Of a stretch of DNA of 64,000 nucleotides, positions 54,201 to 61,352 are shown piece after piece. The translations under genes and the position numbers were made by a program. The DNA is from Tomocerus qinae. Its lineage: Eukaryota > Arthropoda > Collembola > Entomobryomorpha > Tomoceridae. The stretch covers positions 38,605,909 to 38,669,908 of the forward strand of contig CM034547.1 of the NCBI GenBank assembly GCA_020055645.1, read 5' to 3'. The notes beneath the pieces were generated by a model, which did not search any database, was not told the DNA's origin, and saw nothing but the letters and a program-made list of their open reading frames with translations. Position 1 is the first letter of the stretch. Each line of letters opens with the position of its first letter.

Positions 54201-57200
54201 TTATGGCCTCCTCAACTTGCCTTATCAATTCATTACCATCCTATTATAATTCACTTAACAAAGACAGGCTTTACTTTGCTGTCTAACAATTGTATACCTA
54301 TTATAGTCTACAATGTATAAATATAGAGGTATAACGTCGGTGATTAAATCTTAAATTCTAAATAAAAACGTTTAAAAGTCTAGGAGTGCCGTGTCTGTCT
54401 AGTAATACTAACAATAAATAGTTTTATGATTGTCAGATATCTCTATGCAGACACAGGAGGACTACTCAGGTAATTCTCAGGCATTAAAGTGGGATTATTT
54501 CTAACTTAAGTTGCACGGGTAATCGGTAGGTAATCCTATTGTATGGAGCATGTACCTAGTGCAATAGGGAATACCTACGTGTATAACTAAATAATAATGT
54601 GCCCAAGTTGCATAATGGTATGCTGTTGACTTAACTAAACCAGCGGTAGCAGCAAGGACATAAATTTTCCCAGGACAAGTCAACAAGAGTCATTGTAGTT
54701 AGAAATAATGAAAAGATGCTACCTTTACATTACTCATTCGCTTGTTTGGTTAAACAATCACCCGATGACTTGACTCTACTTGTTCGGATTTATGTGTATT
54801 GTCAAGAGTTTTCAACTAAAAGAGCTCATGACTGACTCTATTGTCCGTAGTAAGTAAGGGATAGTTGGGGACGATCGACGAGGAGAAAAGCAACTCACCT
54901 GAAATGAACACTTCCATTTTGGCTGTTAATGGCACGTTGGTGTCCAAATACGGAGACAATGTAATCAAACCCGTCGTTTCATTCAAGTACACCAAGTTGG
55001 CCTTATTGCCGTTGGTGATCGTGTATTGCAGCTGCAAAGAAAAGCAATCAATTCAATCAAACTTTTGCTAGTTAGCGCAACCCTTTTCCTAAACTTTACT
55101 TTTAAATGGATCGCTCCACAAAAACTGAACCCGCAGCAAACTCAATCATTTGTCATTCATATATTCTGCTGTACTAAATGAATGGACATTCGATGGAGTT
55201 CAAAACAAAAGGCCAAGGTTATTTAAATTCCGTGCCTAGCACTGCCTATTCAATATTCATAGCTCGAAGATAAATTCGACTGATTAATTTGAATTTTATT
55301 CGTACCTTATCTGAAATGTCAGCATCCAAAGCAGGAACTTGTCCAATGGGGCCCACAGGGAAATGATCTTTATAGTTATTGAGAATGACATGAAATTGGG
55401 GCTTGATTTGGGGAATCTGTAACACATTCAATCCATTTATTATTGCATTTGTCGCAAAGTTATAAATACTTAGGCATAATAATAACTCATAACACAGCAT
55501 GCAGATATCCTTTCAAAGAAAAGCAATTTTCTAGGTAGTTTCTACATTTACAAAACAATAACATTATACTATAATAGTAGTCTATTATAGGTTAATGTAC
55601 AGAATAAACTTTCCAGCAACTAATTTGGAAAATTATCGTAAAATAAGCAGACATACGTTATCATTGACATCGGTGACATGAATTTCTACATGCACGTCAT
55701 TTCTGAGGGGAGGTGAGGCAGCACGAACGATGATATCGTATTTCTTTCGAGGTGACTCATAGTCCAGATCGATTCTTGTTAAAATATCAGCTGTTCCTCC
55801 AGGGCCACCACTGGAAGGCTGCTGATGGGAAACTAATGTGAAACTATTGGCATCAATCCCTCCAACAATAGAGTAAATCACTTGAGCATTTGGTCCTTCG
55901 TCAGGATCCCAAGCTTGAATTGTTCCTACTGTGGATCCAACAGGAGAATTTTCAGGTATGAAGAAACGAATTCTGTCGGACTCGAACATCGGCGGTGAGT
56001 CATTGATATCCAGGACTGTTATAGTCACGTTAGTTCGCCCAGTGAGCTCAGGTGTACCTTGGTCAGAGGCGAGAACCATGAGATCATAGCGTGAAACTTG
56101 CTCTCGGTCTAATGGCTTCACTGTACGAATGATTCCCGAAGCTCCGTCGACTGTGAAAGTGCCGTCTCCATCGGAGAAAGTTGAGAAACTGTATCTGACG
56201 ATGCTGTTCTTTCCCTGATCCACATCCTACACAATATCACACAAAAACACTATTTCAGTCTCAGAGAACTCACGTAAACGTATTTTTAGATCCTTTGCTT
56301 CTCCTAGTGCCTATACATTACTAATCCCATTCACTACATTACCTAAAGAGAGGAAACCGAACCGAAAGGTAGTAAACGGAGGTCATATCACCCCAGCTGA
56401 CTAATTTTTCGGGTGTAACATCATGTCTTTGCTACATACTAGCTTATGTTGTAAAAAAGGAAATGCGTTTTATGACTGATCGTAAAAGTAGCAGTCCAAA
56501 TTAGATAATTGACTGGTTTCACTGAGAATGAAGCAGGAGCTAGCTGAATTCTTTACTGGAATAATATATTATTATTTCTTTCAACCTTGTACACTATAGA
56601 ATATAGATACCCTTTGATTCTCTGAAGAAACAGATTTTTAATACTATTGCGTAGATAATTGTATCAAATCACAAAAGGTTACTTACGGAAGCCTGAACTT
56701 GAAGAATACTGGAGCCAACAGACACATCCTCAGAAATTTTCGCTTGGTAAAACTCCCTTTCAAAAATCGGTGCATTATCGTTGACATCGTTGAGTACAAT
56801 TTCAACATCCGTTGTATCGGACATGGGAGGAATTCCTTTGTCCCTTGCACTGACAGTTAAAATATAACCGGAGACCTTTTCCCTGTCGAGCAGCTGAGTT
56901 GTTGTGATTGCCCCGGTATTCGAATCAATCATAAAGGCAGCATTGTCCTCGTTGTCTCCGTCTTTTATAAATGTGTAGACAATCTGAGCATTCTGCCCCG
57001 AGTCTTGATCCGCAGCATTAACCACAAGAACCGTAGTTCCTATTGGGACGTCTTCAAATATCTTAACAGAGTAAGGAGTATTTTGAAAAACGGGTGCGTG
57101 AGTATTCGCATCTCCTACTTCAATGTAAACAGTAGCCATATCAAAACGTCCCCCCGAGTCAGTCGCTTTTATTGTTAGTACGAACTTCCGTTCTGATTTA

Positions 57201-60200
57201 AAGTCCAAAGGTTGAGCAATGGTAATAAGGCCAACTCCATTCTGAGTGGAGATAGAAAATCTATTCCTCACATTTCCCTCAGAAATCTCATAAGTGAGTC
57301 GAGAATTCTCATCAGGATCGGTTGCCTTAACGGTTTCAACAGGAGTTCCTGGTGAATCTTGTTCAGATACTTGCACTTCATAGATTTTCGGTGAAAAAAC
57401 AGGGTCATTGTCATTGAGATCTTGAACAGTTATGACAACACTTGCAGTTGCACTCAAAGGAATGTCTCCCGAGTCTGCAGCAATGACATCGAAATCATAT
57501 CTAGTCTGTTGTTCTCGGTCAAGTTCTTTATTGGTGGTGATCCAGCCGGATTCTGTCTGAATTTCGAATGGGAATTTCTCAGCATTTTCTCTAAAAGAGA
57601 GTCTGTAGTAGATTTTGGCATTAGGTCCATCGTCAGGATCAAAAGCTTGGATGCGTAGAATAGAGTTCCCTAAGGGAATATTCTCTTGTACAGTTTCTTG
57701 GAATATTTGTGAGTAGAAGCGGGGAGCGTTGTCGTTGATGTCCCCTACACTCACCACCAGTTGGGTATTGTTTGACCTTGTTGGATTTCCGTTGTCTGTG
57801 TCGCATGTATGGAACGTAAAACCAAGCAAAACCACAATGTATTATAGCATCAAGGTATAAAAACTCTTATCTCATCTACCTGCCTGATCCTGCTCTGAGA
57901 TTCTTATTGTATACTTTTTGTTACATCATCCTACCATCCTCCTGAAAAAAGAGAGGAGCAAACCGAGCAGTGCAGATCGAAACAAAGAGTGATGCAGAAC
58001 AGAAGCCACAAAACAATGGAGTGACACAATCACAAGTTTTATGCGTAATACGTGCATATAAGGCTCTTATTCATTTCGTATCATCAATAGCATTAGACTA
58101 CATGTTTAATGATGATCCACGATACATGCAACACTCGTTATGACATCCCTGCCACAGATAAGACATCCAAACCAAGCAACTCAGTTATCACAATCAAGCT
58201 TTCAAAAACATTCCATAGAGCAATCTTGAAAAAAAAGTAAATTCTAGTACGGAATAATATAACGTGGAATTGTTTGGTGCGAACGAGTTGTTAAAGTAAG
58301 CATGATTTGAGGGAGATTGAGATGAGGCTGATGTTTCATTCAATAGAAAATACTTAGAGCGTCAAATTGAATGTGAATCAAGTTTTTACACAGGAGGAAC
58401 GGAAAGATTGAGTTTTCGTGGACGAATCTATAGTGTTCGTTCGGATATGCTTAGGTAATGTGTAGCTAAGAAGTTGTTGTACGTAGTTCTAGTTCTCTAT
58501 CTATACGGACCAACTAATTGCAAGTTACTTATGTAGTTGGTTTGGTTTGCTTGTTTTCCTGACAAGGGTGAGTTTCAGTTTACTTCTTTCTTTCTCAGAA
58601 CAAGAACAGTTGGTATCCTTTGGCTTCCTTTGCATGCCTTACATACATCCAACTAAAATAAAATCGCGAATATTCATTCTTTCTCTATATACTCTATATA
58701 GTATTCACCACTCCAACTTTGTATACTATTATAACTACTCTTTTAAATTCTAGTTCCTTTAGGTATAATATTCCATGAAGACTGTCCTCTCCTGTCTTCG
58801 ATAAATTTTTCTTTTGCTCAAGAACAACCACTTTGCAAAACCAAACCAATCAAAACTTTAACCGTGGCTAAAGCTAAACTATGCAAGCAAATGGTCATCT
58901 GCATACTTACCCACTTACAATAGACCTACTACAATAAGAACCTCCTGACTAAACTAACAAACAGTGTAACAAAAGCATAAATAGATATTTATAATATAGT
59001 AAACTAATATACGTCAAAAAAGTTTCGCCATGCCATGCCGCGGCACCAACTTCATCTTGTGGTATTACACAACTACCACAAAGCAATAAAATACATTGGC
59101 AAGCAACGACATAAAAGTTGAAACTAGAATTCAATTGAGAAATGGATGACATACCAATAGCTCTGATGTTCAAACGATAACTTCGCCCACTTTCGTAGTC
59201 CAAACTTTTCAGCAAACTCACTTCTCCTGTTAAACTATCGATGGAGAAATGATTCTGATTGTTGCCACCAATTATGCTGTATCTTAATGCTGCATTAACT
59301 CCTTCGTCAGAGTCCGTTGCACTGTACAAATACATAGAAAATGAGAATAAGTCAAATCACACATAGTCATGCAAAACTCAGTTTATTAAAATATTGTTTT
59401 ACGACTTCTACACACGCTGACTCATGTCTCCTTCCATCTAAAAGTTTCCTTCATGCTCAATTTTATAATGCATTTGTTTACTGAATGCTTAGTGTTGAGA
59501 TTTTAAAATTTAAACATAACTGCTCACGTAAGCTAGAAGGAAATTGCTAACTTAACTGTTAAAACTGTACGTGATACAGAAGTGCATGGGGATATAAAAT
59601 GCCCAAACATCCATTGAAACCTCTAACCGCAATGCAAGGCAAAAATGCTAATTTCTAAAACATGAACCACTGTATTAAAATCTAACCAAATAAACTAATA
59701 AACTGTGCTTATGTATATGAATGCGTGTAGAAAGGAGCGTAGCATACCTGTTCTCAGCTTCCAAGAACTTTTTGCATAAACGAACCTTTAGTGGTCAATT
59801 TTCAATAGTGCTATGTGATGAACAGTAATTTTCATTGCATCTGATTCAAGAGAGACCGTAAAAAGACTTACGCCATCCTCTACTATGTGCAATGTAATCA
59901 TAAGAGTTCATTGGGTTGGAAGATAAATTAGTTTTGAATTAGTCTGGTCAAGCGAGCCTGAAATAATTAGCTCTTTTTGCAGAAGGATGCCACAATGCAA
60001 AAAAGAAATTCACCCTTAATGACCTCTATATTCTATAGGACTTGCATACTGACTGACACCCAAAGGAAAATGATGATTTACAGAGAAAGAATAGAGCTGA
60101 AAGGTAAATCAAGTCAAAATCAAGTGATGGGCTCTAGTAGAAAACAGAAATGTGCTGAACTGACTTGCTGGCTCTTGCGGTCTTTCATTTAAGCATTAAA

Positions 60201-61352
60201 TGCTTCATCCTCCCAATTCCCATTGCATGTCAGTCAGCCAAGTCAGGAGAGAGAGAGAAGGAAAACCAAGAGCTCGGCAATTCCCTCGCATATTTTCATT
60301 CTTTCTGGCTTTAAACGTAATAATCATAGTATTACTTTGCATTGTGTAAGTAGTCTGTTTCGTTTCTTAAACTAACGTAAATTAAACTCTTTTTGGTGTT
60401 TCATTTCATGAGAAAGAATTAATTCTCATGTAATGATAGAAAGTCTAAATACCCAGTCCCCAGGTTTTTTGACTTGTGTACATTAAAGAATAAACGTGTG
60501 TACGGATTGCTATTCTTTGCCATTAAATATGTACGCATTGGATTACATGGCTCATCACTACCACGAATAACTACTTTAGCTACTTATCTAACCATAAGTT
60601 ACTACTCTGCATACAACGGAATTACAAGCTTTGGGCTGAGTTTACTCTCAACTCAGAGTTGACCTGATGAGAACTGAGAAATACATTATGAGAATTTATT
60701 GAGCATGAAATGATGGACGAAGTTTTAATAGCAACTGATGCCTTGCCACTACTCTTGTGTGTTACAATGTAGCCTTTGTATACTTAAAAAATTATATACA
60801 AGTCGAACGAAATGCAAAAGCGAAGACTATCATTATGGAGACCAATTTAAATGGGAGAACAAAGAAAAGGTTCGCCGAGTGGAGATATCGAAGTAATTTT
60901 CTTTGCACTCACCTGACTCTTGCAATGACAGGATAATTGGACACATCGAAGTTCTCCGGAATTGTGACATTGTAGGCCCTCTGAGTGAACTGCGGGTAAT
61001 TATCGTTATCATCAAGGATCTCGATTCGAACTTGAGTGGTAGCAGAGCGTCTGTCGACTTGGGAAGGTGCAAGGTCGGTCGCTTGAACAATCAGAGTATA
61101 CTCATCTCGCGTTTCCCTGTCCAGTGGCAGTTTGGTTGTAATGACTCCAGTGTTACTCTCAATTCGAAATGCATCGTCAATATCATGTAAATTCAAGATG
61201 GAATAAAATATGTCGCCGTTTTTATCCGTGTCGAGATCTGTTGCACGAACGCTGAGGACTGTTGAGCCCACGGACAGTCCTTCGCGAATTGAGACAGAGT
61301 ACGAACTTTGCTCGAAAAGGGGGTCGTGGTCATTTTGGTCTATCACGTTGAT
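42071..61352 (-). CDS. stan: Flamingo/Starry night (CELSR-type) adhesion GPCR, 3' portion of gene, 5' end outside window
   Basis: Seven-pass atypical cadherin at the plasma membrane. In this family it forms homophilic bridges between cells, organises planar cell polarity with Frizzled and Van Gogh, and guides neurites. Twenty-five exons join in a phase-consistent chain of 8,205 nt, and an alternative last exon gives 8,313 nt. Visible residues: EC1 tail 1-9, EC2 10-118, EC3 119-225, EC4 226-332, EC5 333-435, EC6 436-543, EC7 544-649, EC8 650-762, EC9 from 763, SEA-like region to about 960, then EGFs, LamG1 (about 1112-1290), EGF, LamG2 (1349-1485), EGFs, laminin EGF, hormone-receptor motif, GAIN/GPS (cleavage 2091/2092), seven helices (about 2115-2355) and tail. 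Domain order matches CELSR/Stan exactly. EC5-EC6 are joined by the family's unusual DANTH linker. The signal peptide and EC1 are missing, cut by the window edge. Tail blocks near 2418 and 2484 favour an arthropod Stan. Confidence 0.97.
42249..42953 (-). other. Alternatively spliced region between exon 24 and exon 26
   Basis: 705 bp that is either removed whole (exon 24 to 26) or retains the 70-nt exon 25. The donor at 42,953 is gtaaga; the distal acceptor is aaattgtag at 42,249. There is no clear AATAAA between exon 25 and exon 26, which argues against a simple proximal polyadenylation site. Confidence 0.7.
42584..42653 (-). CDS. stan: stan exon 25: alternative C terminus, acidic, ending -EDEF
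   Basis: 70 nt after acceptor aatttcaag (position 42,653). A second acceptor, cggatag, 12 nt further on is also in frame. It encodes CSDRTEYFLYYDDDDVEEED and then EF-stop (TAA at 42,584-42,586). The dense acidic run in the phase demanded by exon 24 is unlikely by chance. The polypyrimidine tract is weak. The last residues, E-D-E-F, fit a class III PDZ ligand (acidic at -2, hydrophobic at 0). A GT donor (AAGGAG|gtaacc) follows the stop. Confidence 0.66.
42954..43122 (-). CDS. stan: stan exon 24: distal cytoplasmic tail, last shared exon
   Basis: 169 nt, acceptor attgtttgtag, donor GGAATAGA|gtaaga (phase 2). It encodes DAVNDLSGSTGMLPQQISPN and PHSYHLTISKPNDSPISPVQ, ending ESSLTSGI plus two bases. 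If the donor is not used the frame reads GAG TAA and ends in GIE. Both downstream candidate exons (42,584-42,653 and 42,071-42,248) fit this phase-2 donor. Confidence 0.82.
43123..44034 (-). other. stan intron between exons 23 and 24
   Basis: 912 bp, phase 1 (gtcagt...tttgtag). It holds a 64-codon open frame at 43,328-43,522 without recognisable content. An alternative tail exon here cannot be excluded, but nothing supports one. Confidence 0.8.
44035..44268 (-). CDS. stan: stan exon 23: cytoplasmic tail, Asn/Gly-rich segment
   Basis: 234 nt, acceptor ttgaattgtag, donor TATCAAG|gtcagt (phase 1). It is open throughout and low in complexity at the start (GGRSSGNSGSDNENPINN), then QLQQSEYMSHTKKVLNSSEN and ELKYGEKLPYLYQ. 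It lacks a recognisable domain; support is from splice sites, phase and composition. Confidence 0.82.
44565..44771 (-). CDS. stan: stan exon 22: cytoplasmic tail, Pro/Tyr-containing segment
   Basis: 207 nt, acceptor gtgcaatgcag, donor TGCTTCA|gtaatt (phase 1). It encodes LVTPTASPNRGKYVS, ALPRLYSTNWTPNI and SPPTYRDFCF. The acceptor and frame are secure. The donor was chosen because it is the one with GT in phase 1, as the next exon needs, and because the 20 residues beyond it look non-coding. Without splicing, the frame stops at 44,506. Confidence 0.78.
44772..45086 (-). other. stan intron between exons 21 and 22
   Basis: 315 bp, phase 1 (gtaagt...aatgcag). Nothing else seen. Confidence 0.85.
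45087..45257 (-). CDS. stan: stan exon 21: cytoplasmic tail, LELASSHSSDEDE block
   Basis: 171 nt, acceptor ttgatgcag, donor ACATTAG|gtaagt (phase 1). It has a basic stretch (KRTRKRS) followed by SDGSSDGDHTLELASSHSSDEDE (two overlapping acidic/serine motifs, visible residues about 2474-2496). The LELASSHSSD core is a strongly conserved tail motif of Stan; its function is unknown to me but it looks like a casein-kinase-type acidic phospho-site cluster. Confidence 0.92.
45258..45877 (-). other. stan intron between exons 20 and 21
   Basis: 620 bp, phase 1, in the tail (gtgagt...gatgcag). No extra exon recognised. Confidence 0.85.
45878..46082 (-). CDS. stan: stan exon 20: cytoplasmic tail, Ser/Thr-rich block
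   Basis: 205 nt, acceptor aatatttcag, donor TTCGAG|gtgagt (phase 1). It encodes a basic and Ser/Thr-rich segment with TSRSTTKTSSSPY at visible residues about 2418-2431. I remember this block from the tail of insect Starry night and used it as evidence for an arthropod. Two alternative frames are also open here, but only this one is colinear with the gene. Confidence 0.92.
46339..46582 (-). CDS. stan: stan exon 19: TM6, TM7 and membrane-proximal tail
   Basis: 244 nt, acceptor attttttag, donor ATATCG|gtaacc (phase 0). It encodes RTLLWMDLTLLPICGMVWTL (TM6), LWQYAIAAVVSMLGLYIALG (TM7) and the proximal tail CILNQRVKESL. It matches the adhesion-GPCR pattern ending in (I/L)GYCxxNxxV. Confidence 0.95.
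46672..46818 (-). CDS. stan: stan exon 18: second extracellular loop and TM5
   Basis: 147 nt, acceptor aaatttcag, donor ATGAG|gtgaga (phase 2). It encodes CWLSVHEGIVWGMVGP, where the Cys is the conserved ECL2 half-cystine, then helix 5 (about 2263-2288) and AVRAAFTLKD of the third intracellular loop. Confidence 0.95.
46942..47387 (-). CDS. stan: stan exon 17: transmembrane helices 1-4
   Basis: 446 nt, acceptor ttattacag, donor TTTTT|gtaagc (phase 2). Helices lie at visible residues about 2115-2138 (IVTWVAFVVSLLLIFGALIA), 2150-2169, 2182-2206 (starting C2182 at the top of TM3) and 2221-2244. The loop after TM3, HLRRMFTEMRDVNHG, is typical of this family. C2182 should pair with the Cys at the start of the next exon. 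Confidence 0.95.
47388..47727 (-). other. stan intron between exons 16 and 17
   Basis: 340 bp, phase 0, between the tethered agonist and TM1 (gtaatt...attacag). Nothing else seen. Confidence 0.9.
47728..48368 (-). CDS. stan: stan exon 16: GAIN beta part and GPS autoproteolysis site
   Basis: 641 nt, acceptor tttttattag, donor ATTCAG|gtaatt. It encodes GLDTVELTWENEG, the GAIN strands (RFPKFNNI, RITYEIFG), and the GPS with four cysteines and two tryptophans: NPQCVIWEE, GGWTTRPCQ and VNCTCWHLSTFAVL. The cleavage triad is H-L-S at 47,764-47,772, with predicted cleavage between Leu and Ser. The following STFAVLIE would be the tethered agonist. The GAIN domain is compact compared with what I recall of the fly protein, which has long insertions. 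Confidence 0.96.
48470..48656 (-). CDS. stan: stan exon 15: GAIN domain helical part
   Basis: 187 nt, acceptor ctcgtacag, donor AATTTAA|gtatga (phase 1). It encodes NLAAAAGKL through YTAHLVLNQEDTFTSPFEI and TPNL. The FTSPFEI block followed by xPNxxxGLD across the next junction matches Flamingo GAIN domains. The preceding intron is only 69 bp. Confidence 0.93.
48726..49325 (-). CDS. stan: stan exon 14: laminin EGF, hormone-receptor motif, start of GAIN
   Basis: 600 nt, phase 0 at both ends (acceptor gcgctgtag, donor ATTAAG|gtatgt). It encodes the laminin EGF (CLCYSVGSISKNC, GKCQCRPGVVGKRCD), the hormone-receptor motif (CPRSYGSEIWWPRTKFG, CPPGSVG, ECRHPTGW, FNCTS) and the N-terminal helices of the GAIN domain (RLYGNDLWICLRLLTQLIEH, LNLSHRQDKNFIK). 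Confidence 0.95.
49415..49843 (-). CDS. stan: stan exon 13: two EGF-like domains and first half of laminin-type EGF
   Basis: 429 nt, phase 0 at both ends (acceptor ataaacag, donor TGCAAG|gtaatt). After the linker DVRVGSS it encodes EGFs with CPPRSTC and CKNNGSC (both O-fucose-compatible), then STWWGWPVCGPCSC and CNKKTGQCKCK, the start of the laminin EGF. The WWG...CGPC...GQC order is conserved in Stan/CELSR. Confidence 0.95.
49844..50279 (-). other. stan intron between exons 12 and 13
   Basis: 436 bp, phase 0 (gtacaa...aaacag). Open minus-strand sequence upstream of exon 13 is AT-rich and not domain-like. Confidence 0.9.
50280..50689 (-). CDS. stan: stan exon 12: LamG2
   Basis: 410 nt, acceptor tttttgtag, donor GTTCAG|gtacaa (phase 0). 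It encodes PQLRPIQFPWYNSVAIRTLH, NDGNWHNIEVKW, LDFGQFEV and SFTGCVQ, the strand pattern of a laminin G-like domain. The exon is essentially this one domain. Confidence 0.95.
50690..51002 (-). other. stan intron between exons 11 and 12
   Basis: 313 bp, phase 1 (gtgaga...tttgtag). Nothing else seen. Confidence 0.9.
51003..51157 (-). CDS. stan: stan exon 11: EGF-like domain between LamG1 and LamG2
   Basis: 155 nt, acceptor ttgcttatag, donor TCAGAAG|gtgaga. It encodes the end of LamG1 (NYVMEHGTAAGC) and a six-cysteine EGF with CKNGGKCMDGWGTFRCHC. The second half fits the Asp beta-hydroxylation consensus C-x-D-x4-F-x-C-x-C. The first half lacks the O-fucose Ser/Thr, having Lys at that place. Confidence 0.95.
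51158..51828 (-). other. stan intron between exons 10 and 11
   Basis: 671 bp, phase 2 (gtaagc...gcttatag). AT-rich, nothing else seen. Confidence 0.9.
51829..52106 (-). CDS. stan: stan exon 10: rest of LamG1
   Basis: 278 nt, acceptor tttgtacag, donor AACAA|gtaagc (phase 2). It encodes TSTLSIDDCD through CQRFLDLTGPMYIGGLPAP and DFLGCIKDVFVDHKFLDLN. The RFLDLTGP-x-x-x-GGLP block is strongly conserved in LamG1 of Flamingo. The last codon is completed by the next exon to Asn. Confidence 0.95.
52107..52421 (-). other. stan intron between exons 9 and 10, with intronic inverted repeat
   Basis: 315 bp intron inside LamG1 (gtatta...tgtacag). It is GC-richer than other introns, is open for about 75 codons on the minus strand, and contains a perfect 16-bp inverted repeat (52,192-52,207 with 52,319-52,334) around a 14-bp palindrome. 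LamG1 is complete without it, so I treat it as intron. Confidence 0.85.
52192..52334. repeat. Intronic inverted repeat with central palindrome
   Basis: The arms accagccacattctca (52,192-52,207) and its exact reverse complement (52,319-52,334) are 111 bp apart. Near the centre, TGAAAGCGCTTTCA (52,262-52,275) is a perfect 14-bp palindrome inside a longer imperfect one. No target-site duplication is evident. Confidence 0.8.
52422..53153 (-). CDS. stan: stan exon 9: cysteine-rich EGF cluster and start of LamG1
   Basis: 732 nt, phase 0 at both ends (acceptor gttatctag, donor AACAAG|gtatta). It begins VLPFSDDLCLREPCLNFEEC, a signature of CELSR/Stan. Three EGF-like units follow at visible residues about 968-1026, 1033-1064 and 1073-1108. 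Two match the O-fucose consensus C-x4-S/T-C (CRNGGTC, CSRGSTC). From about residue 1112 a laminin G-like domain starts (GLLLYNGRYNE, DGLWHTVEISYFNK). Confidence 0.96.
53443..53592 (-). CDS. stan: stan exon 8: rest of the SEA-like region
   Basis: 150 nt, phase 0 at both ends (acceptor tttgacag, donor ATGAAT|gtaagt). It encodes GTHGVLNVSFSARK through ERVFLNRVTLSKLSFMN. This leads directly into the family-specific VLPFSDDLC motif of the next exon, so the junction is well supported. Confidence 0.92.
53789..53988 (-). CDS. stan: stan exon 7: end of EC9 and SEA-like (MAD10/FMN) region
   Basis: 200 nt, acceptor tacatttag, donor GTGCAG|gtctga. It encodes DGLNEAGSEMILHTRMISDE followed by a segment resembling the compact SEA/ferredoxin-like domain between EC9 and the EGFs in Flamingo (TVQIADVTTETFLSTMYQNF, ending IVIFSVQ). 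The donor is less canonical (gtctga) but both neighbouring exons fit it in phase. Confidence 0.9.
53989..54898 (-). other. stan intron between exons 6 and 7
   Basis: 910 bp, phase 1, within EC9 (gtgagt...catttag). Contains a short GA-rich run near 54,066-54,078. No coding signal. Confidence 0.88.
54899..55031 (-). CDS. stan: stan exon 6: rest of EC9
   Basis: 133 nt, acceptor ctttgcag, donor ATTTCAG|gtgagt, ending with one base of a split Asp codon. It encodes LQYTITNGNKANLVYLNETTG, the strand pattern after the EC9 DxDxSD turn, and ends MEVFIS(D). No DxNDN follows, as expected for the last repeat. Confidence 0.92.
55306..55416 (-). CDS. stan: stan exon 5: start of EC9
   Basis: A 111-nt phase-0 exon (acceptor gtgttacag, donor GATAAG|gtacga). 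It encodes IPQIKPQFHVILNNY through GQVPALDADISDK. This is the start of the ninth repeat, which in this family lacks the usual calcium ligands; the ALDADISD turn is typical of CELSR EC9. Confidence 0.93.
55657..56226 (-). CDS. stan: stan exon 4: most of EC7 and all of EC8
   Basis: 570 nt, phase 0 at both ends (acceptor ttgtgtag, donor GATAAC|gtatgt). It encodes the rest of EC7 ending VLDINDSPP and complete EC8 ending VTDVNDN. EC8 contains a Gln/Ser/Gly-rich stretch of about 13 residues, QQPSSGGPGGTAD, just before the LDYES strand where relatives have a short turn. The reading frame is intact through it. Confidence 0.96.
56227..56686 (-). other. stan intron between exons 3 and 4
   Basis: 460 bp, phase 0, inside EC7 (gtaagt...tgtgtag). 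Nothing else seen. Confidence 0.9.
56687..57795 (-). CDS. stan: stan exon 3: end of EC3, EC4, EC5, EC6 and start of EC7
   Basis: The largest exon, 1,109 nt, with acceptor gcgacacag and donor GCTTCC|gtaagt (phase 0). It carries three complete cadherin repeats plus parts of two others, with repeated DxNDNxP linkers, DPDDGPNA/DQDSGQNA turns and LDRE motifs. EC5 lacks the LDRE (LDFKSE instead) and is joined to EC6 by GDANTHAPVF instead of DxNDN, a hallmark of CELSR/Flamingo. The whole exon is uninterrupted and colinear with family members. Confidence 0.97.
57796..59154 (-). other. stan intron between visible exons 2 and 3
   Basis: 1,359 bp intron inside EC3 (gtatgt...gacacag). It splits the RAIDNG codon string. 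I see nothing else in it. Confidence 0.9.
59155..59321 (-). CDS. stan: stan exon 2: middle of EC3
   Basis: A 167-nt exon (acceptor tttgtacag, donor TATTG|gtatgt). Its first base completes the Ser codon split by the previous intron, giving the cadherin string ARVSATDSDEG. It continues through FSIDSLTGEV and LDYESGRSY and ends in RAI, where one base is carried into the next exon to make Asp of the RAxD motif. An open frame runs on into the intron, but that stretch is not cadherin-like. Confidence 0.94.
59322..60912 (-). other. stan intron between visible exons 1 and 2
   Basis: 1,591 bp intron inside EC3 (gtgagt...tgtacag). The protein is continuous across it, so no exon is missing. I see nothing else in it; the short plus-strand frames are chance. 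Confidence 0.9.
60913..61352 (-). CDS. stan: stan exon 1 of the visible set: end of EC1, EC2, start of EC3
   Basis: This 440-nt exon opens in phase 0 after acceptor atttatag and ends in AGAGTCAG|gtgagt (phase 2). It starts inside the calcium linker closing EC1 (VIDQNDHDP) and then gives a complete cadherin repeat with DLDTD, LDRE and LDDNDN calcium motifs. The HDPLFEQ start of the repeat matches EC2 of the CELSR family, so only EC1 and the N terminus are missing upstream. No exon encoding them was found in the remaining 2.6 kb. Confidence 0.95.
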
